A stretch of DNA of 64,000 bases from Gammaproteobacteria bacterium. GTDB lineage: Bacteria > Pseudomonadota > Gammaproteobacteria > Xanthomonadales > Wenzhouxiangellaceae. Shown one piece after another: positions 26,938-36,351 of the stretch. Both the position numbers and the translations under genes were made by a program. The stretch covers positions 62,001-126,000 of the forward strand of contig JAJFKX010000008.1 in the NCBI GenBank assembly GCA_021772985.1, read 5' to 3'. The notes beneath the pieces were generated by a model, which saw nothing but the letters and a program-made list of their open reading frames with translations, did no database searches and had not been told where the DNA came from. Each line of letters begins with the position of its first letter. Position 1 is the stretch's first letter.

Positions 26938-26958
26938 GGCAGACCTGCATGTTTGCTT

Positions 26959-27810
26959 TCAAAATTGATCGGATACAGCTTGGCAATCTGCTGTAACAGG
27001 TTGGATCGCATCGGATGATGTTCCACATCCAGGTGTATAGGTGGTTCCGTCACTGATATCGGTATTGTGGTATTCAGCTATTTGATCGAGTATTTTGCCG
27101 GAGGTGGGTAACAGCTTCACAGCTGAGTAAGTGGCTCGGTTGAGCACATCAAAACCAGCAACCAGGAAAGCTCGGCCTTTGAGTACCAGGGTGCTGCTTT
27201 CTGGAAAGAAAAGGCCAGTAATATCGTCTAATAAGAACCGGTTGCTTAATGAAAAAGTTTTAACTTTAACCCCTGTACGTGGTGAAAATGAATCTGGGCT
27301 GGATAGGTTGATATTCAAAACACAACCTATATCCGCATCATTTAACAGTGTTAACGAACCGCGGACATACTCTGAAACGTCCAGTGAATTTTTGCCACCG
27401 GAACCGACTTCTATTTGATCCGGCTGGAATTGATAATGTAGACGTGATGTGGTTTGCGAAACCAGCTGGAAATTGATTGGTTGAATATCAGCTAAAAAAC
27501 CAAGCAAAGGATTACCCTGGTCAGCTCGGCGGCTGGCAAATTTTTGCTGGTCTTTTTTATTCGGCATCTCACCGTCCAGTTCCAGCAGTTTCCAACGCTG
27601 TTCAGCTGGCAGCAATGGTTCGTAACGCTCGCTGCGGGAATATTTATCATGTTCACCGACATGATTGACTTCAAAACCAATGCGCTCATATTGTTCGGTC
27701 ATATCCAGGTGCGCCATTAGTGCATGGATATCCTGAGGGCATTGAGCGGCTGAATGTACAGAAAGGCTAAACCCTGTAACCAGCAATGCCAGCAAGCAAC
27801 GCTGTATCAT
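26959..27810 (-). CDS. Exported protein of unknown function
   Basis: I do not recognise this 283-aa protein. From the ATG at 27810 (AGGA 8 nt upstream) it has a signal peptide (MIQRCLLALLVTGFSLSVHSAAQ). The mature part is soluble, with cysteines at CPQDI, GCVLN, GCGTS and DCQAV that could form disulfides. The region SLTLLNDADIGCVLNINLSSPD looks beta-stranded. The frame is open to 27849 but the extra residues precede a normal signal sequence. It is isolated on the minus strand, with 109 bp before the next gene upstream. Confidence 0.7.
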   Translation of the reverse strand: MIQRCLLALLVTGFSLSVHSAAQCPQDIHALMAHLDMTEQYERIGFEVNHVGEHDKYSRSERYEPLLPAEQRWKLLELDGEMPNKKDQQKFASRRADQGNPLLGFLADIQPINFQLVSQTTSRLHYQFQPDQIEVGSGGKNSLDVSEYVRGSLTLLNDADIGCVLNINLSSPDSFSPRTGVKVKTFSLSNRFLLDDITGLFFPESSTLVLKGRAFLVAGFDVLNRATYSAVKLLPTSGKILDQIAEYHNTDISDGTTYTPGCGTSSDAIQPVTADCQAVSDQF

Positions 27811-27919
27811 ATTAAAAATCCTAATGGCTGTTAACGGCCAGTCAGCCATTATCTAATAATTATCGTAAAGTTTGAGCTAAACAGCATTAATCGCATAGCA
27901 AAGCCAGGCCAATCAAAGG

Positions 27920-28444
27920 CTATTCCAGCGAATTAAGCGTTGTCAGCACCGCGATCCTGATAGCTTTAACCTGCGTCATTATGGCCTGCTCTGCCGCCGC
28001 TCCCTGTGGATCACCAGGGCCGGATTCCAATTGTGCCGCGTGTTGCTGCCAACTGGCGCGTAATGCTATTGCCGCCTGCTTGACCTGATCAGGCATTAAG
28101 CTGGATAAATCGCTGATCAGCAGTACTTTGCCCCAGCCACGCACCCAATCACCGTCTTCATGTGCAGGCAAATCGTCTGTATTGGCCCGTGAATAGAAAT
28201 AATGCCGATAACTGGTGATTTGTTGTAACTCGCCCAGTTCAAGCAAAATGCTGAATGCCGCTGCTCGTGTATTGCGGTGTGCTTCGGTGGCTTCATTGCG
28301 CCAGGTGTTGTAACCCAGGCTGATGATCGCAATCGTCAGGCTGATCAGTGCCAAACGGTGTCGGTAAATTTGTTGCCAAAGAGTTAGCTGATGGGTTGCC
28401 GGCAGTTCGCCGTCAACTTGATAAGGTGATGATTGTTCAGTCAT
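27920..28444 (-). CDS. Single-pass membrane protein of unknown function
   Basis: This unrecognised 174-aa protein has a polar N-terminus (about 30 aa), one membrane helix (LALISLTIAIISLGYNTW) and a helical, probably periplasmic or cytoplasmic domain with many Ala, Gln and Leu residues. It contains a YRHYFYSR aromatic stretch and a WQQHAAQLESGPGDPQGAAAE segment. Its start overlaps the end of the dehydrogenase gene by 8 bp, so it belongs to the speA-dehydrogenase transcript. No catalytic motif is visible. Confidence 0.7.
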   Translation of the reverse strand: MTEQSSPYQVDGELPATHQLTLWQQIYRHRLALISLTIAIISLGYNTWRNEATEAHRNTRAAAFSILLELGELQQITSYRHYFYSRANTDDLPAHEDGDWVRGWGKVLLISDLSSLMPDQVKQAAIALRASWQQHAAQLESGPGDPQGAAAEQAIMTQVKAIRIAVLTTLNSLE

Positions 28445-29318
28445 GGATAAGTAATTGCTCGCGTTTTAAACGAATTAATGCGGAGATATCCTGGGCGCCA
28501 TCGCCGGCTGCCAGGCATTGCAGGTAATCTTGCAAGGTTCGATTTACACCCGGCAGTGTCAAGTTGTTGTCGCTTGCCATTTGCCGGCAGATACGTAAAT
28601 CCTTGACCAGTAGCTCCAGTTTGAAGCCGGTATCACAATCATCAGCCAACATGGTAGCGCCGCGTTTATCCAGGAACCAACTGCCGGCGGCTCCATTTTG
28701 CAATACTTGTAACAGCGCTTCGTGCGGTAAGTCCAATTGCTCTGCCAGTGCCAGTCCTTCACACACTGCTTCCGCAACACCCGCAATCAGAACCTGATTA
28801 ACCGCTTTAGTCGCCTGACCATTACCGACCTCACCCATATGGCTGACGCGAGCGGCGTAACAATCAAACACCGGGGTCAGTTTTTGCAGCGTATGATTAG
28901 AACCGCCGGCCATTATCGACAGTAATCCATTTTTAGCGCCTTCCACGCCGCCGGAAATTGGAGCATCAAGAAACTCAATATTATCGTTAACCCATCGGTT
29001 AGCAATTTGTTGGGCTGTTGCCGGTGCTACCGTGGAGTGATCGACCACAATCGAGCCCGCTTGTAATGCTGGAGTAATCGCATCAATAACGGCCAGCAAG
29101 TCGTTGTCGGCCGCGACACAAATCAGCACCAATTGGCATCGTTTGGCCAGTTCGGCCGGGCTGTTGGTGGTTTCTACGTCGAATTCAGCAGCAAATTGTT
29201 GAGCTTTTTGGCTGGATCGATTCCAGACACAATTCAACAGTCCTGCTTTGGCTAGATGGCCTGCCATCGGCCAACCCATTGCCCCCAGTCCGATAAAGCC
29301 TATTTTAAAATTAGTCAT
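28437..29318 (-). CDS. NAD(P)-dependent 3-hydroxyisobutyrate dehydrogenase-family oxidoreductase
   Basis: A 293-aa beta-hydroxyacid dehydrogenase. Rossmann motif GFIGLGAMGWPMAGHL at the N-terminus, substrate motif DAPISGGVEGAKNGLLSIMAGG around residues 118-140, and the catalytic Lys in GNGQATKAVNQVLIAG. The family includes tartronate semialdehyde reductase, 3-hydroxyisobutyrate dehydrogenase and imine-type reductases; the exact substrate cannot be told by eye. The start overlaps the speA stop by 4 bp (ATGA), which ties it to arginine decarboxylase expression. Confidence 0.9.
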   Translation of the reverse strand: MTNFKIGFIGLGAMGWPMAGHLAKAGLLNCVWNRSSQKAQQFAAEFDVETTNSPAELAKRCQLVLICVAADNDLLAVIDAITPALQAGSIVVDHSTVAPATAQQIANRWVNDNIEFLDAPISGGVEGAKNGLLSIMAGGSNHTLQKLTPVFDCYAARVSHMGEVGNGQATKAVNQVLIAGVAEAVCEGLALAEQLDLPHEALLQVLQNGAAGSWFLDKRGATMLADDCDTGFKLELLVKDLRICRQMASDNNLTLPGVNRTLQDYLQCLAAGDGAQDISALIRLKREQLLIHD

Positions 29319-31207
29319 GATTGTCTGGTTCCCAGATAGGTATAGCCGTTCAGACCATCGGTCAGTTCCACGGTTAAAGATTGCAACTGGGTTGCGGGCA
29401 AATCTGCCAGTTCAACTTTATCCAGACAAGCGGCCAGCAGCTGTTCAGGCTGAAATCCAACATATTTTAGTAAGTCACTGGCTTTGTCACCGCTGCTGAT
29501 ATTACTGAGCTGGGCAGTGTGATTGGTAATTATAACGTCAACAGTGTCTGTATCGCCGAACAGATTATGAATATCGCCCAGTGTTTCCTGGTAGGCGCCA
29601 CTCATAAAAATACCCAGTAAATAGTCCTCGTCGGCGCTGATCTTATGCACCCTGAGGGTTGGTTCGATACCGGCCAGATCGACATAGCGCTCGATCCGCC
29701 CATCCGAATCACAGGTCAAATCTTCCAGTACCGCTTGCTGGTCCGGGGCCTCATTCAGCCGTTGTAAGGGCACAATCGGGAATACCTGTTCAAGTGCCCA
29801 GATATCTGGCAATGATTGAAAGATGGATAGATTGATAAAATATTTATCGGATAATTTGTGCTGAAGTTTTTCAGCGAGTTGGCGATGGCGACGGTAGCGT
29901 GGATCCAATCGTTGCTGTACTTGGCGCAATAAGTAAAAATACAGTTTTTCTATATACGCGCGTTGCTTGATGCAAATGTCGCCATGCACAAATGCCTGTT
30001 GGGCATGCTCCAGTAAGCTGGTGGTTTCCAGCCACAGTTCTTCAGGGGACAGGCGCTCAGGCATTCGCAGGTGCTCCAACATTGCCTGTAATAACGGTTG
30101 CGAATCAAGCTGCAGAGCAGGACAGTTATTATCCTCTGGTGACCAGTCAGGCATTGCTTCTGATGCTACCACCGGGGTAACCAATACAGCATGGTGTGCG
30201 GTCAGAGCACGCCCGGACTCGGATATAAGATGTGGCATCGGCAGCTGGTGTTTACGACACATGCCTGCCAGGCCATCGACCACGCACTCAGCGTACTGTG
30301 TCACACTGTAATTCATCGAACACGCAGCCCGGCTGCGCGCGCCTTCATAGTCCACGCCCAGGCCTCCCCCAATATCAATATGTTTTATTGGGCAGCCGAG
30401 ATTTTTGAGTTCGATAAAATAACGTGCGGCTTCCTGAACACCGTTACGGATATCACTCAGATTCGCAATCTGTGAGCCCATGTGAAAATGTAACAATTGC
30501 AGCCAATCCAGACAGGCATCCTGACCCAGTTGTTCCACCAGTTGTACCAGCTGGCTGGCGGTCAGACCAAACTTGGCCCGTTCGCCACCAGTGTTCTGCC
30601 AGTTGCCTGTTCCCAGCGATGCCAGTCGCATACGTACACCGAGTACCGGGGTTAGCTGTAAATCCTCTGCAGCCTGGCGGATTAGCTGTAACTCACCTGG
30701 TTTTTCAATCACAATCACGGTTTGCAGCCCCATCAGCTGGCCGATCAGCGCCAGCCGGATGTAGGCACGATCTTTGTAACCATTGCAGATCAACAAGCCG
30801 CCAGGTTTGCTGATGGCCAGTGCGGCGATCAATTCCGGTTTGCTACCGACTTCCAGCCCGCAGCCGGCACCTTTTACCAGGGCCTCTACTACCGACTGTT
30901 GTTGATTGACCTTGATCGGATAAACCGAGGTATAGCTCAAAGGCAATGCCTGTCTGCTCAGCGCTTCGTTAAAAGCATGTCGCAGATTGTTGGCACGTTG
31001 CTCCAGGATTTGTGGAAAACGCAATAGCAGCGGTAAACGTAAACCAGCCTGTTGTGCTTGCTGGATCAGTTCGCACAAGGCAAAAGGTAATTGTTGCTCC
31101 AGGCAGACTGTCAGTTGACCTTTGTTATCCACATCAAACAGGCCTTCCGACCAGTTAGGAATGGCGTATGCTTCACGTGCCTGGTGCTTGCTCCACAGTT
31201 TGGTCAT
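29315..31207 (-). CDS. speA: Biosynthetic arginine decarboxylase
   Basis: The 630-aa PLP enzyme converts arginine to agmatine, the first step of the agmatine route to putrescine and spermidine. Key segments are YPIKVNQQQSVVEAL with the PLP-binding Lys, LHFHMGSQI, DIGGGLGVDYEG, SESGRAL and the C-terminal GAYQETLGDIHNLFGD. Length and domain order match SpeA. It is divergent from speE (93 bp between starts) and heads a three-gene unit with a dehydrogenase and a membrane protein. No agmatinase or agmatine deiminase gene lies in the window. Confidence 0.96.
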   Translation of the reverse strand: MTKLWSKHQAREAYAIPNWSEGLFDVDNKGQLTVCLEQQLPFALCELIQQAQQAGLRLPLLLRFPQILEQRANNLRHAFNEALSRQALPLSYTSVYPIKVNQQQSVVEALVKGAGCGLEVGSKPELIAALAISKPGGLLICNGYKDRAYIRLALIGQLMGLQTVIVIEKPGELQLIRQAAEDLQLTPVLGVRMRLASLGTGNWQNTGGERAKFGLTASQLVQLVEQLGQDACLDWLQLLHFHMGSQIANLSDIRNGVQEAARYFIELKNLGCPIKHIDIGGGLGVDYEGARSRAACSMNYSVTQYAECVVDGLAGMCRKHQLPMPHLISESGRALTAHHAVLVTPVVASEAMPDWSPEDNNCPALQLDSQPLLQAMLEHLRMPERLSPEELWLETTSLLEHAQQAFVHGDICIKQRAYIEKLYFYLLRQVQQRLDPRYRRHRQLAEKLQHKLSDKYFINLSIFQSLPDIWALEQVFPIVPLQRLNEAPDQQAVLEDLTCDSDGRIERYVDLAGIEPTLRVHKISADEDYLLGIFMSGAYQETLGDIHNLFGDTDTVDVIITNHTAQLSNISSGDKASDLLKYVGFQPEQLLAACLDKVELADLPATQLQSLTVELTDGLNGYTYLGTRQS

Positions 31208-31300
31208 ATCAGGTAGCTGGCAAAAACACTATTTTAGCCTTTTGTGGCTGCTTGCAGTTAAAATTGATGCTCCGAATTTCAATACAAAATACCAATTATT

Positions 31301-32167
31301 ATGCCTATGCTGCCTGAACATGATCTATGGTTTTCAGAAATCCATGAACCGTCCGGTACTGCTCAAAGCTGGTACCTGACAGCACAGCGGTTAGATGAAC
31401 GCCGGACGCCGTTTCAGCATATCGAGATTTTTGCCACTCGAACTTATGGAAGACTGATGAGTATTGATGGCTGTGTGATGTTGACCACCCGTGATAACTT
31501 TTTGTATCACGAAATGATGACTCATCCCGCATTGTTTTCGCATCATAATCCACAGCATGCGGTGATCATCGGTGGAGGTGATTGCGGTACCTTAAAGGAA
31601 GTGCTGCGCCACAAAAGTATTCAGTCCGCAGTACAGATTGATATTGACGAACAGGTTACCCGTTTGGCTGAGTTATATTTTCCTGAGCTTTGTGAGAGCA
31701 ATGGTGATCCAAGGGCACAATTGCTGTTTGAAGATGGATTGGCCTGGATTAAAGGCGCAGATGATGCCAGCGCCGACATTATTATTATCGATTCAACTGA
31801 TCCTGTTGGTCCTGCCGAGGGCTTGTTTGGACCGGGATTTGTTGAGCAATGTTTTCGGGTGTTACGTGATGGCGGTCTGATGGTTCAGCAAAGTGAATCG
31901 CCGCTGGTGCATCAACAGTTGATCAAGGGTATTCGGGGTAACATGATAGCTGCAGGATTTGCCGATTTACGTACCTTGGGTTTTCCTCAGCCTTGTTATC
32001 CGTCTGGCTGGTGGAGCGCTACACTGGCTATGAAAGGCGAACGCTCATTGGACGAATTTCGTTATACCGACGCAAGAAATAAATCTTTTACCACTCTGTA
32101 CTACACGCCTGAGGTTCACCAAGGTACACTCAGAGAACCGCCATTTCTGGTTAAAGCGTTAACCTAA
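31301..32167 (+). CDS. speE: Spermidine synthase
   Basis: This 288-aa aminopropyltransferase uses decarboxylated SAM and putrescine to make spermidine. Features: LWFSEIHEP start, LDGCVMLT-type block (SIDGCVMLTTRDNFLYHEMMTHPA), the SAM-binding IIGGGDCGTLKEVLRH and the IIDSTDPVGPAEGLF active-site segment with the catalytic Asp. It is divergently transcribed from speA. Confidence 0.96.
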   Translation: MPMLPEHDLWFSEIHEPSGTAQSWYLTAQRLDERRTPFQHIEIFATRTYGRLMSIDGCVMLTTRDNFLYHEMMTHPALFSHHNPQHAVIIGGGDCGTLKEVLRHKSIQSAVQIDIDEQVTRLAELYFPELCESNGDPRAQLLFEDGLAWIKGADDASADIIIIDSTDPVGPAEGLFGPGFVEQCFRVLRDGGLMVQQSESPLVHQQLIKGIRGNMIAAGFADLRTLGFPQPCYPSGWWSATLAMKGERSLDEFRYTDARNKSFTTLYYTPEVHQGTLREPPFLVKALT

Positions 32168-32213
32168 TCACGCCGGGCAAAAGTTAAATGACCGGCAGTA
32201 GATTAGCCTGTGC

Positions 32214-33527
32214 TCAGGGGTGCGCAGGACTTTCATCGTCACGTATTACACCGGCTTCCGGGTCGTTGTAGATACTTTCATCCAATTCGCCTTCAGATTT
32301 AGCCACCACAGTAGTGACCATCGCATCGCCGGTAATATTTACGGCTGTTCTAGCCATGTCCAATATTCGGTCAACGCCTAGAATCAGAGCAATACCTTCC
32401 TGTGGCAAGCCGACCTGGGCAAACACCGTGGCCAGCAATACGATTCCAACACCTGGGACACCGGCTGCCCCGATGGATGCCATAATCACCAATATGACAA
32501 CTGTCAGGTATTGGGTAACTGACAAGTCAATACCGTAGGCCTGGGCGATAAATGCTGTGGCAATGCCTTGCATGATCGCAGTGCCATCCATGTTGATGGT
32601 GGCGCCCAACGGCACTGTAAATGAGGCAACTTTGTTATCCGCGCCCAGGCGTTTTTCTACTGTGCGCAGGGTTACTGGAATGGTCGCATTGCTGCTGGCA
32701 GTGGAAAATGCGAACAGCCAGGCGGCCCACATCTTGCGCAGGAATAACACCGGGTTCAAACGGGTCAGCAGGCTTAATACCAAGGTGTAAGTAAACATGA
32801 CGTGCAATACCAGGATACCCAGAACCAGCAAGACATAGATCGCCAGATTGCCAAAAAACTCGCTACCGGCGGTAAATGCCAAACGGGTAATCAAAGCAAA
32901 TACACCATATGGGGCCAGGTGCATGATTACGCCGACCAGGCGCATGATTACGTCATTGAAATCTTCAAAGATACTGCGGGTCCGCTTGCCGGCGTCACCG
33001 GCCAGGGTTATCGACACCCCTATCAGCAAAGCAAAAACGATGATCGGGATCATGCTGCCCTCAGCCATGGCCCGTATCGGGTTGGTTGGGATCAAAGCAA
33101 TCAGCACTTCTACCAGCGATGGTGCTGTACTACCTACATATTCAACTGCGCTGGTGAGGTCTGCCCCTGCGCCTGGTTTAACCAGTAGCCCCGCAGTCAG
33201 CGCCAGGGTTACCGCAATACCGGTGGTCAACAAATACAAAGCCAGTGTTTTGCCGCCCAGACGCCCCAGCCGGGAGGGATCACCCAGGGCACTGGCGCCG
33301 CAGATCAGTGATATCAGCACCAGCGGTACAACCAGCATCTGCAACGCATTAATAAACAGCCGGCCAACAACCTGGAACAAACCGTCAATCAGCCAGACAT
33401 TGATCCAGTCGCCAGGTAATAACCGCAAAATCAAGCCCACTGCAATCCCCGCAGCCAGGCCGATCAGAATGCGGCTGTTTAGACTCAGGCCTTTGCCTGA
33501 AGATGATACTTGCGTGTGTTCTGTCAT
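32214..33527 (-). CDS. Dicarboxylate/amino acid:cation symporter (DAACS family)
   Basis: A 437-aa inner-membrane carrier with about eight membrane helices and two re-entrant loops. The family signatures are the serine-rich AFSTASSNATIPVTL hairpin, the GATINMDGTAIM motif (NMDGT, Na+ site) and IGAAGVPGVGIVLL. Related to GltP, DctA and SstT; substrate is probably glutamate/aspartate or a C4-dicarboxylate. It is convergent with speE and divergent from glnS, so it is probably monocistronic. Its proximity to glnS may hint at glutamate use but this is weak. Confidence 0.92.
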   Translation of the reverse strand: MTEHTQVSSSGKGLSLNSRILIGLAAGIAVGLILRLLPGDWINVWLIDGLFQVVGRLFINALQMLVVPLVLISLICGASALGDPSRLGRLGGKTLALYLLTTGIAVTLALTAGLLVKPGAGADLTSAVEYVGSTAPSLVEVLIALIPTNPIRAMAEGSMIPIIVFALLIGVSITLAGDAGKRTRSIFEDFNDVIMRLVGVIMHLAPYGVFALITRLAFTAGSEFFGNLAIYVLLVLGILVLHVMFTYTLVLSLLTRLNPVLFLRKMWAAWLFAFSTASSNATIPVTLRTVEKRLGADNKVASFTVPLGATINMDGTAIMQGIATAFIAQAYGIDLSVTQYLTVVILVIMASIGAAGVPGVGIVLLATVFAQVGLPQEGIALILGVDRILDMARTAVNITGDAMVTTVVAKSEGELDESIYNDPEAGVIRDDESPAHP

Positions 33528-33770
33528 ATTTAGTCCTGGAAGTTGCCTGTTGAGAGCAAAATCAATACGGCTGACGGCGTTGAGTTTTGGCGTTATCTTC
33601 CCAAATTAGAAAGCTTAAACCGGTCATGCATTGCAAACTTATTACTCTGATTGCACTACAGATTGCCAAAAATCCGGATAACAATCCATGCCGACCTTAT
33701 TTTAACTCAGGCATGAGCTACAATTCGCGGTTATCGATAACATCACCAGAATTTCAATGAGTCACCCTAA

Positions 33771-35459
33771 ATGAGCAATAATTCTAACAACCCGGAAAGC
33801 ACGCCGGTAACGCATTTTATCCTCAATCGTATTCGCGATGATGTGGCCGCCGGTAAAAACGGTGGCAACGTGATAACCCGTTTTCCGCCTGAGCCTAATG
33901 GTTATCTGCATATCGGTCATGCCAAGTCGATTTGTCTCAATTTCAGCATGGCTAAAGAGTTTAATGGATGCACCAATCTTCGTTTTGATGATACCAATCC
34001 GTTGAAGGAAGAAGCTTTGTTCTATGAGCAGATTCAAAATGATGTCCGCTGGCTGGGTTTTGAGTGGACCGAACTACGGCATGCCTCTGATTACTTTCAG
34101 CAATTGTATGACTATGCTCGTGAGTTGATTAGCAACGGTAAAGCATATGTCGATAGCCTGCCTGCTGAGCAGATACGTGAATACCGAGGAACATTGACTG
34201 AGGCTGGCAGGAACAGCCCGGATCGGGACCGTCCTGTGGAGCAAAGCCTGGATTTATTCGAGCGCATGAAGAATGGTGAATTTGCCGATGGTGAACTGGT
34301 TGTGCGCGCCAGAATCGATATGGCTTCAGGCAACATCAATATGCGTGACCCGGTAATTTACCGTATTCGTCGGGCACATCACCAACTGACCGGTGATGAT
34401 TGGTGTATTTACCCAATGTATGATTTTGCTCATTGCGTATCAGACGCTATAGAAGGAATTACACATTCCTTGTGCACTTTGGAATTTGAAGACCATCGCC
34501 CGCTTTACGACTGGATACTGGATAACATTTCCATTGATTGTCATCCACAACAGATTGAGTTTGCCCGTGGAAACCTGGATTTTACAGTAATGAGCAAGCG
34601 TCGCTTGCGACAACTGGTTGATCAAGGTCATGTTGATGGCTGGGACGATCCCCGCATGCCGACTATCGCCGGTATCAGACGCCGTGGTTATCCACCTGCA
34701 GCAGTACGTCAGTTCTGGGAAAGTGTGGGTGTTTCCAAGTCCGAGAGCATTATACCGATGGGGGTATTGGAAAATGCTGTGCGCAATGAGTTGAATGAAA
34801 CTGCACCCCGGGTAATGGCAGTGCTGCGGCCATTGAAAATTGTACTGACCAACTTCCCGGAAAACGAAACCCATTGGGTCGAGGCAGCCCGACATCCACA
34901 GAATCCGGACTTCGGGCAACGCAAAGTGCCGATTACCCGGGAGCTTTATATTGAGCAAACTGATTTCATGTTGGAAGCACCCAAGAAGTTTTTCCGTCTG
35001 AAACCGGGTGGCGAAGTCCGGTTGCGCAACGCTTTTATTATTCAGTGCAATCAAGTGATACAGGATGCAGACGGTCATATTACAGAATTACATTGCAGCT
35101 ATGATCCAGATACCATTTCCGGACAACCTGGTGCGAGTCGCAAGGTTAAGGGCACGATTCATTGGGTATCTGCGGAACATGCAGTCAATGCCGAAGTACG
35201 TTTATACGATCGATTATTTAATGCAACCAATCCACTTGCTGACAAGCAGCGGGATTTCAGCGAATTCCTGAACCCAAACTCATTAGAAACTATAGCTGAC
35301 GCGGTGATAGAACCTTCCATGGCTGACGCGAATGCTGGTGATATCTGTCAATTTGAGCGTACTGGTTATTTTGTTGTCGATCAGGACAGTAACGACAACA
35401 GGCTGGTGTTTAACCAGACGGTGGCATTAAGAGATACATGGGCCAAGTTTGCCGGATGA
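33771..35459 (+). CDS. glnS: Glutaminyl-tRNA synthetase
   Basis: A 562-aa class I aminoacyl-tRNA synthetase that charges tRNA-Gln. The HIGH motif is in [15 protein letters not shown] and the KMSKS-like motif is [49 protein letters not shown] and the C-terminal anticodon-binding beta-barrels are present. A five-codon mini-ORF (33757-33774, MSHPK) ends with an ATGA overlap on the glnS start, which may couple initiation. Confidence 0.97.
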   Translation: MSNNSNNPESTPVTHFILNRIRDDVAAGKNGGNVITRFPPEPNGYLHIGHAKSICLNFSMAKEFNGCTNLRFDDTNPLKEEALFYEQIQNDVRWLGFEWTELRHASDYFQQLYDYARELISNGKAYVDSLPAEQIREYRGTLTEAGRNSPDRDRPVEQSLDLFERMKNGEFADGELVVRARIDMASGNINMRDPVIYRIRRAHHQLTGDDWCIYPMYDFAHCVSDAIEGITHSLCTLEFEDHRPLYDWILDNISIDCHPQQIEFARGNLDFTVMSKRRLRQLVDQGHVDGWDDPRMPTIAGIRRRGYPPAAVRQFWESVGVSKSESIIPMGVLENAVRNELNETAPRVMAVLRPLKIVLTNFPENETHWVEAARHPQNPDFGQRKVPITRELYIEQTDFMLEAPKKFFRLKPGGEVRLRNAFIIQCNQVIQDADGHITELHCSYDPDTISGQPGASRKVKGTIHWVSAEHAVNAEVRLYDRLFNATNPLADKQRDFSEFLNPNSLETIADAVIEPSMADANAGDICQFERTGYFVVDQDSNDNRLVFNQTVALRDTWAKFAG

Positions 35460-35478
35460 TAGAGCACTGGGAGTTAAC

Positions 35479-36351
35479 ATGAAATTATGGTCTATTGAAG
35501 GCAATTCACAACGCCTGGATGGCGGTTCCATGTTTGGTAATGTGCCAAGAGCATTATGGTCGCGATGGGTTGAGCCGGATGAGCAGCATCGCATTCCACT
35601 GGCTTGCCGTTGCCTGCTGATCCAGGGCCTGGATGGTCGCAATGTTTTGCTGGAAACCGGCATTGGGACATTTTTCGAAGCCAAATATAAACACCGCTAC
35701 GGGGTTTTGGAAGATGAGCATGTGTTATTAAAGTCTTTACAGGCTGTGGGCCTGGAACACACGGATATTGATGCAGTCATTCTCAGCCATCTGCATTTTG
35801 ATCATGCCGGTGGTTTGTTGAGTTCGTGGCGTGAAGCAACATCGCCTGAATTGCTGTTCCCCAAGGCTGAATTTTTTGTTGGGAAGGAACATTGGCAACG
35901 GGCGCAGAAGCCCCACCCCCGTGATCGGGCCTCGTTTATTCCTGGATTGAATAAATTGCTGGAACATTCAGGACGGCTGAATTTGGTTACTGGTGATCAG
36001 CATCCATGGCTGGGTGAGCGGATACGTTTCAGTTATAGCAATGGACATACGCCCGGTTTGATGTTGACAGAAGTTCAAGGTTTGAATGGGGTTGGCGGGG
36101 TAGTTTATTGTGCCGATTTAATCCCGGGGCGCGCCTGGGTGCATCTACCTGTGACGATGGGTTATGACCGTTACCCGGAAAAGCTGATCGATGAAAAAAA
36201 GCTTTTCCTGGAAGACAAGCAAGCCCGTGCGGTCAGATTATTTTTCACCCATGACCATGGTTGTTCAATGGCACGATTAAGCCAGGATGAGAAAGGTCGC
36301 TATATGGCTGTTGATGAACAACAGGCGGTAGTCGCGGAACTGTTGGATTAA
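35479..36351 (+). CDS. MBL-fold metallo-hydrolase (lactonase-like)
   Basis: About 290 aa. Metallo-beta-lactamase fold with the zinc motif HLHFDHAGG near residue 110, a later His in GHTPG, the Asp in YCADLIPG and a terminal THDHG. It resembles cytoplasmic MBL hydrolases annotated as lactonase or quorum-quenching-like. No signal peptide, so probably cytoplasmic. I use the ATG at 35479 because GGGAG lies 5 nt upstream; the frame is open from 35449 inside the glnS end. It is 19 bp after glnS and its stop overlaps the convergent gene by 4 bp. Substrate unknown. Confidence 0.88.
   Translation: MKLWSIEGNSQRLDGGSMFGNVPRALWSRWVEPDEQHRIPLACRCLLIQGLDGRNVLLETGIGTFFEAKYKHRYGVLEDEHVLLKSLQAVGLEHTDIDAVILSHLHFDHAGGLLSSWREATSPELLFPKAEFFVGKEHWQRAQKPHPRDRASFIPGLNKLLEHSGRLNLVTGDQHPWLGERIRFSYSNGHTPGLMLTEVQGLNGVGGVVYCADLIPGRAWVHLPVTMGYDRYPEKLIDEKKLFLEDKQARAVRLFFTHDHGCSMARLSQDEKGRYMAVDEQQAVVAELLD

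Noticed and set aside
34440-35078. Minus-strand 212-aa frame inside glnS
   Set aside because: Antisense to a universally conserved enzyme, no family resemblance.
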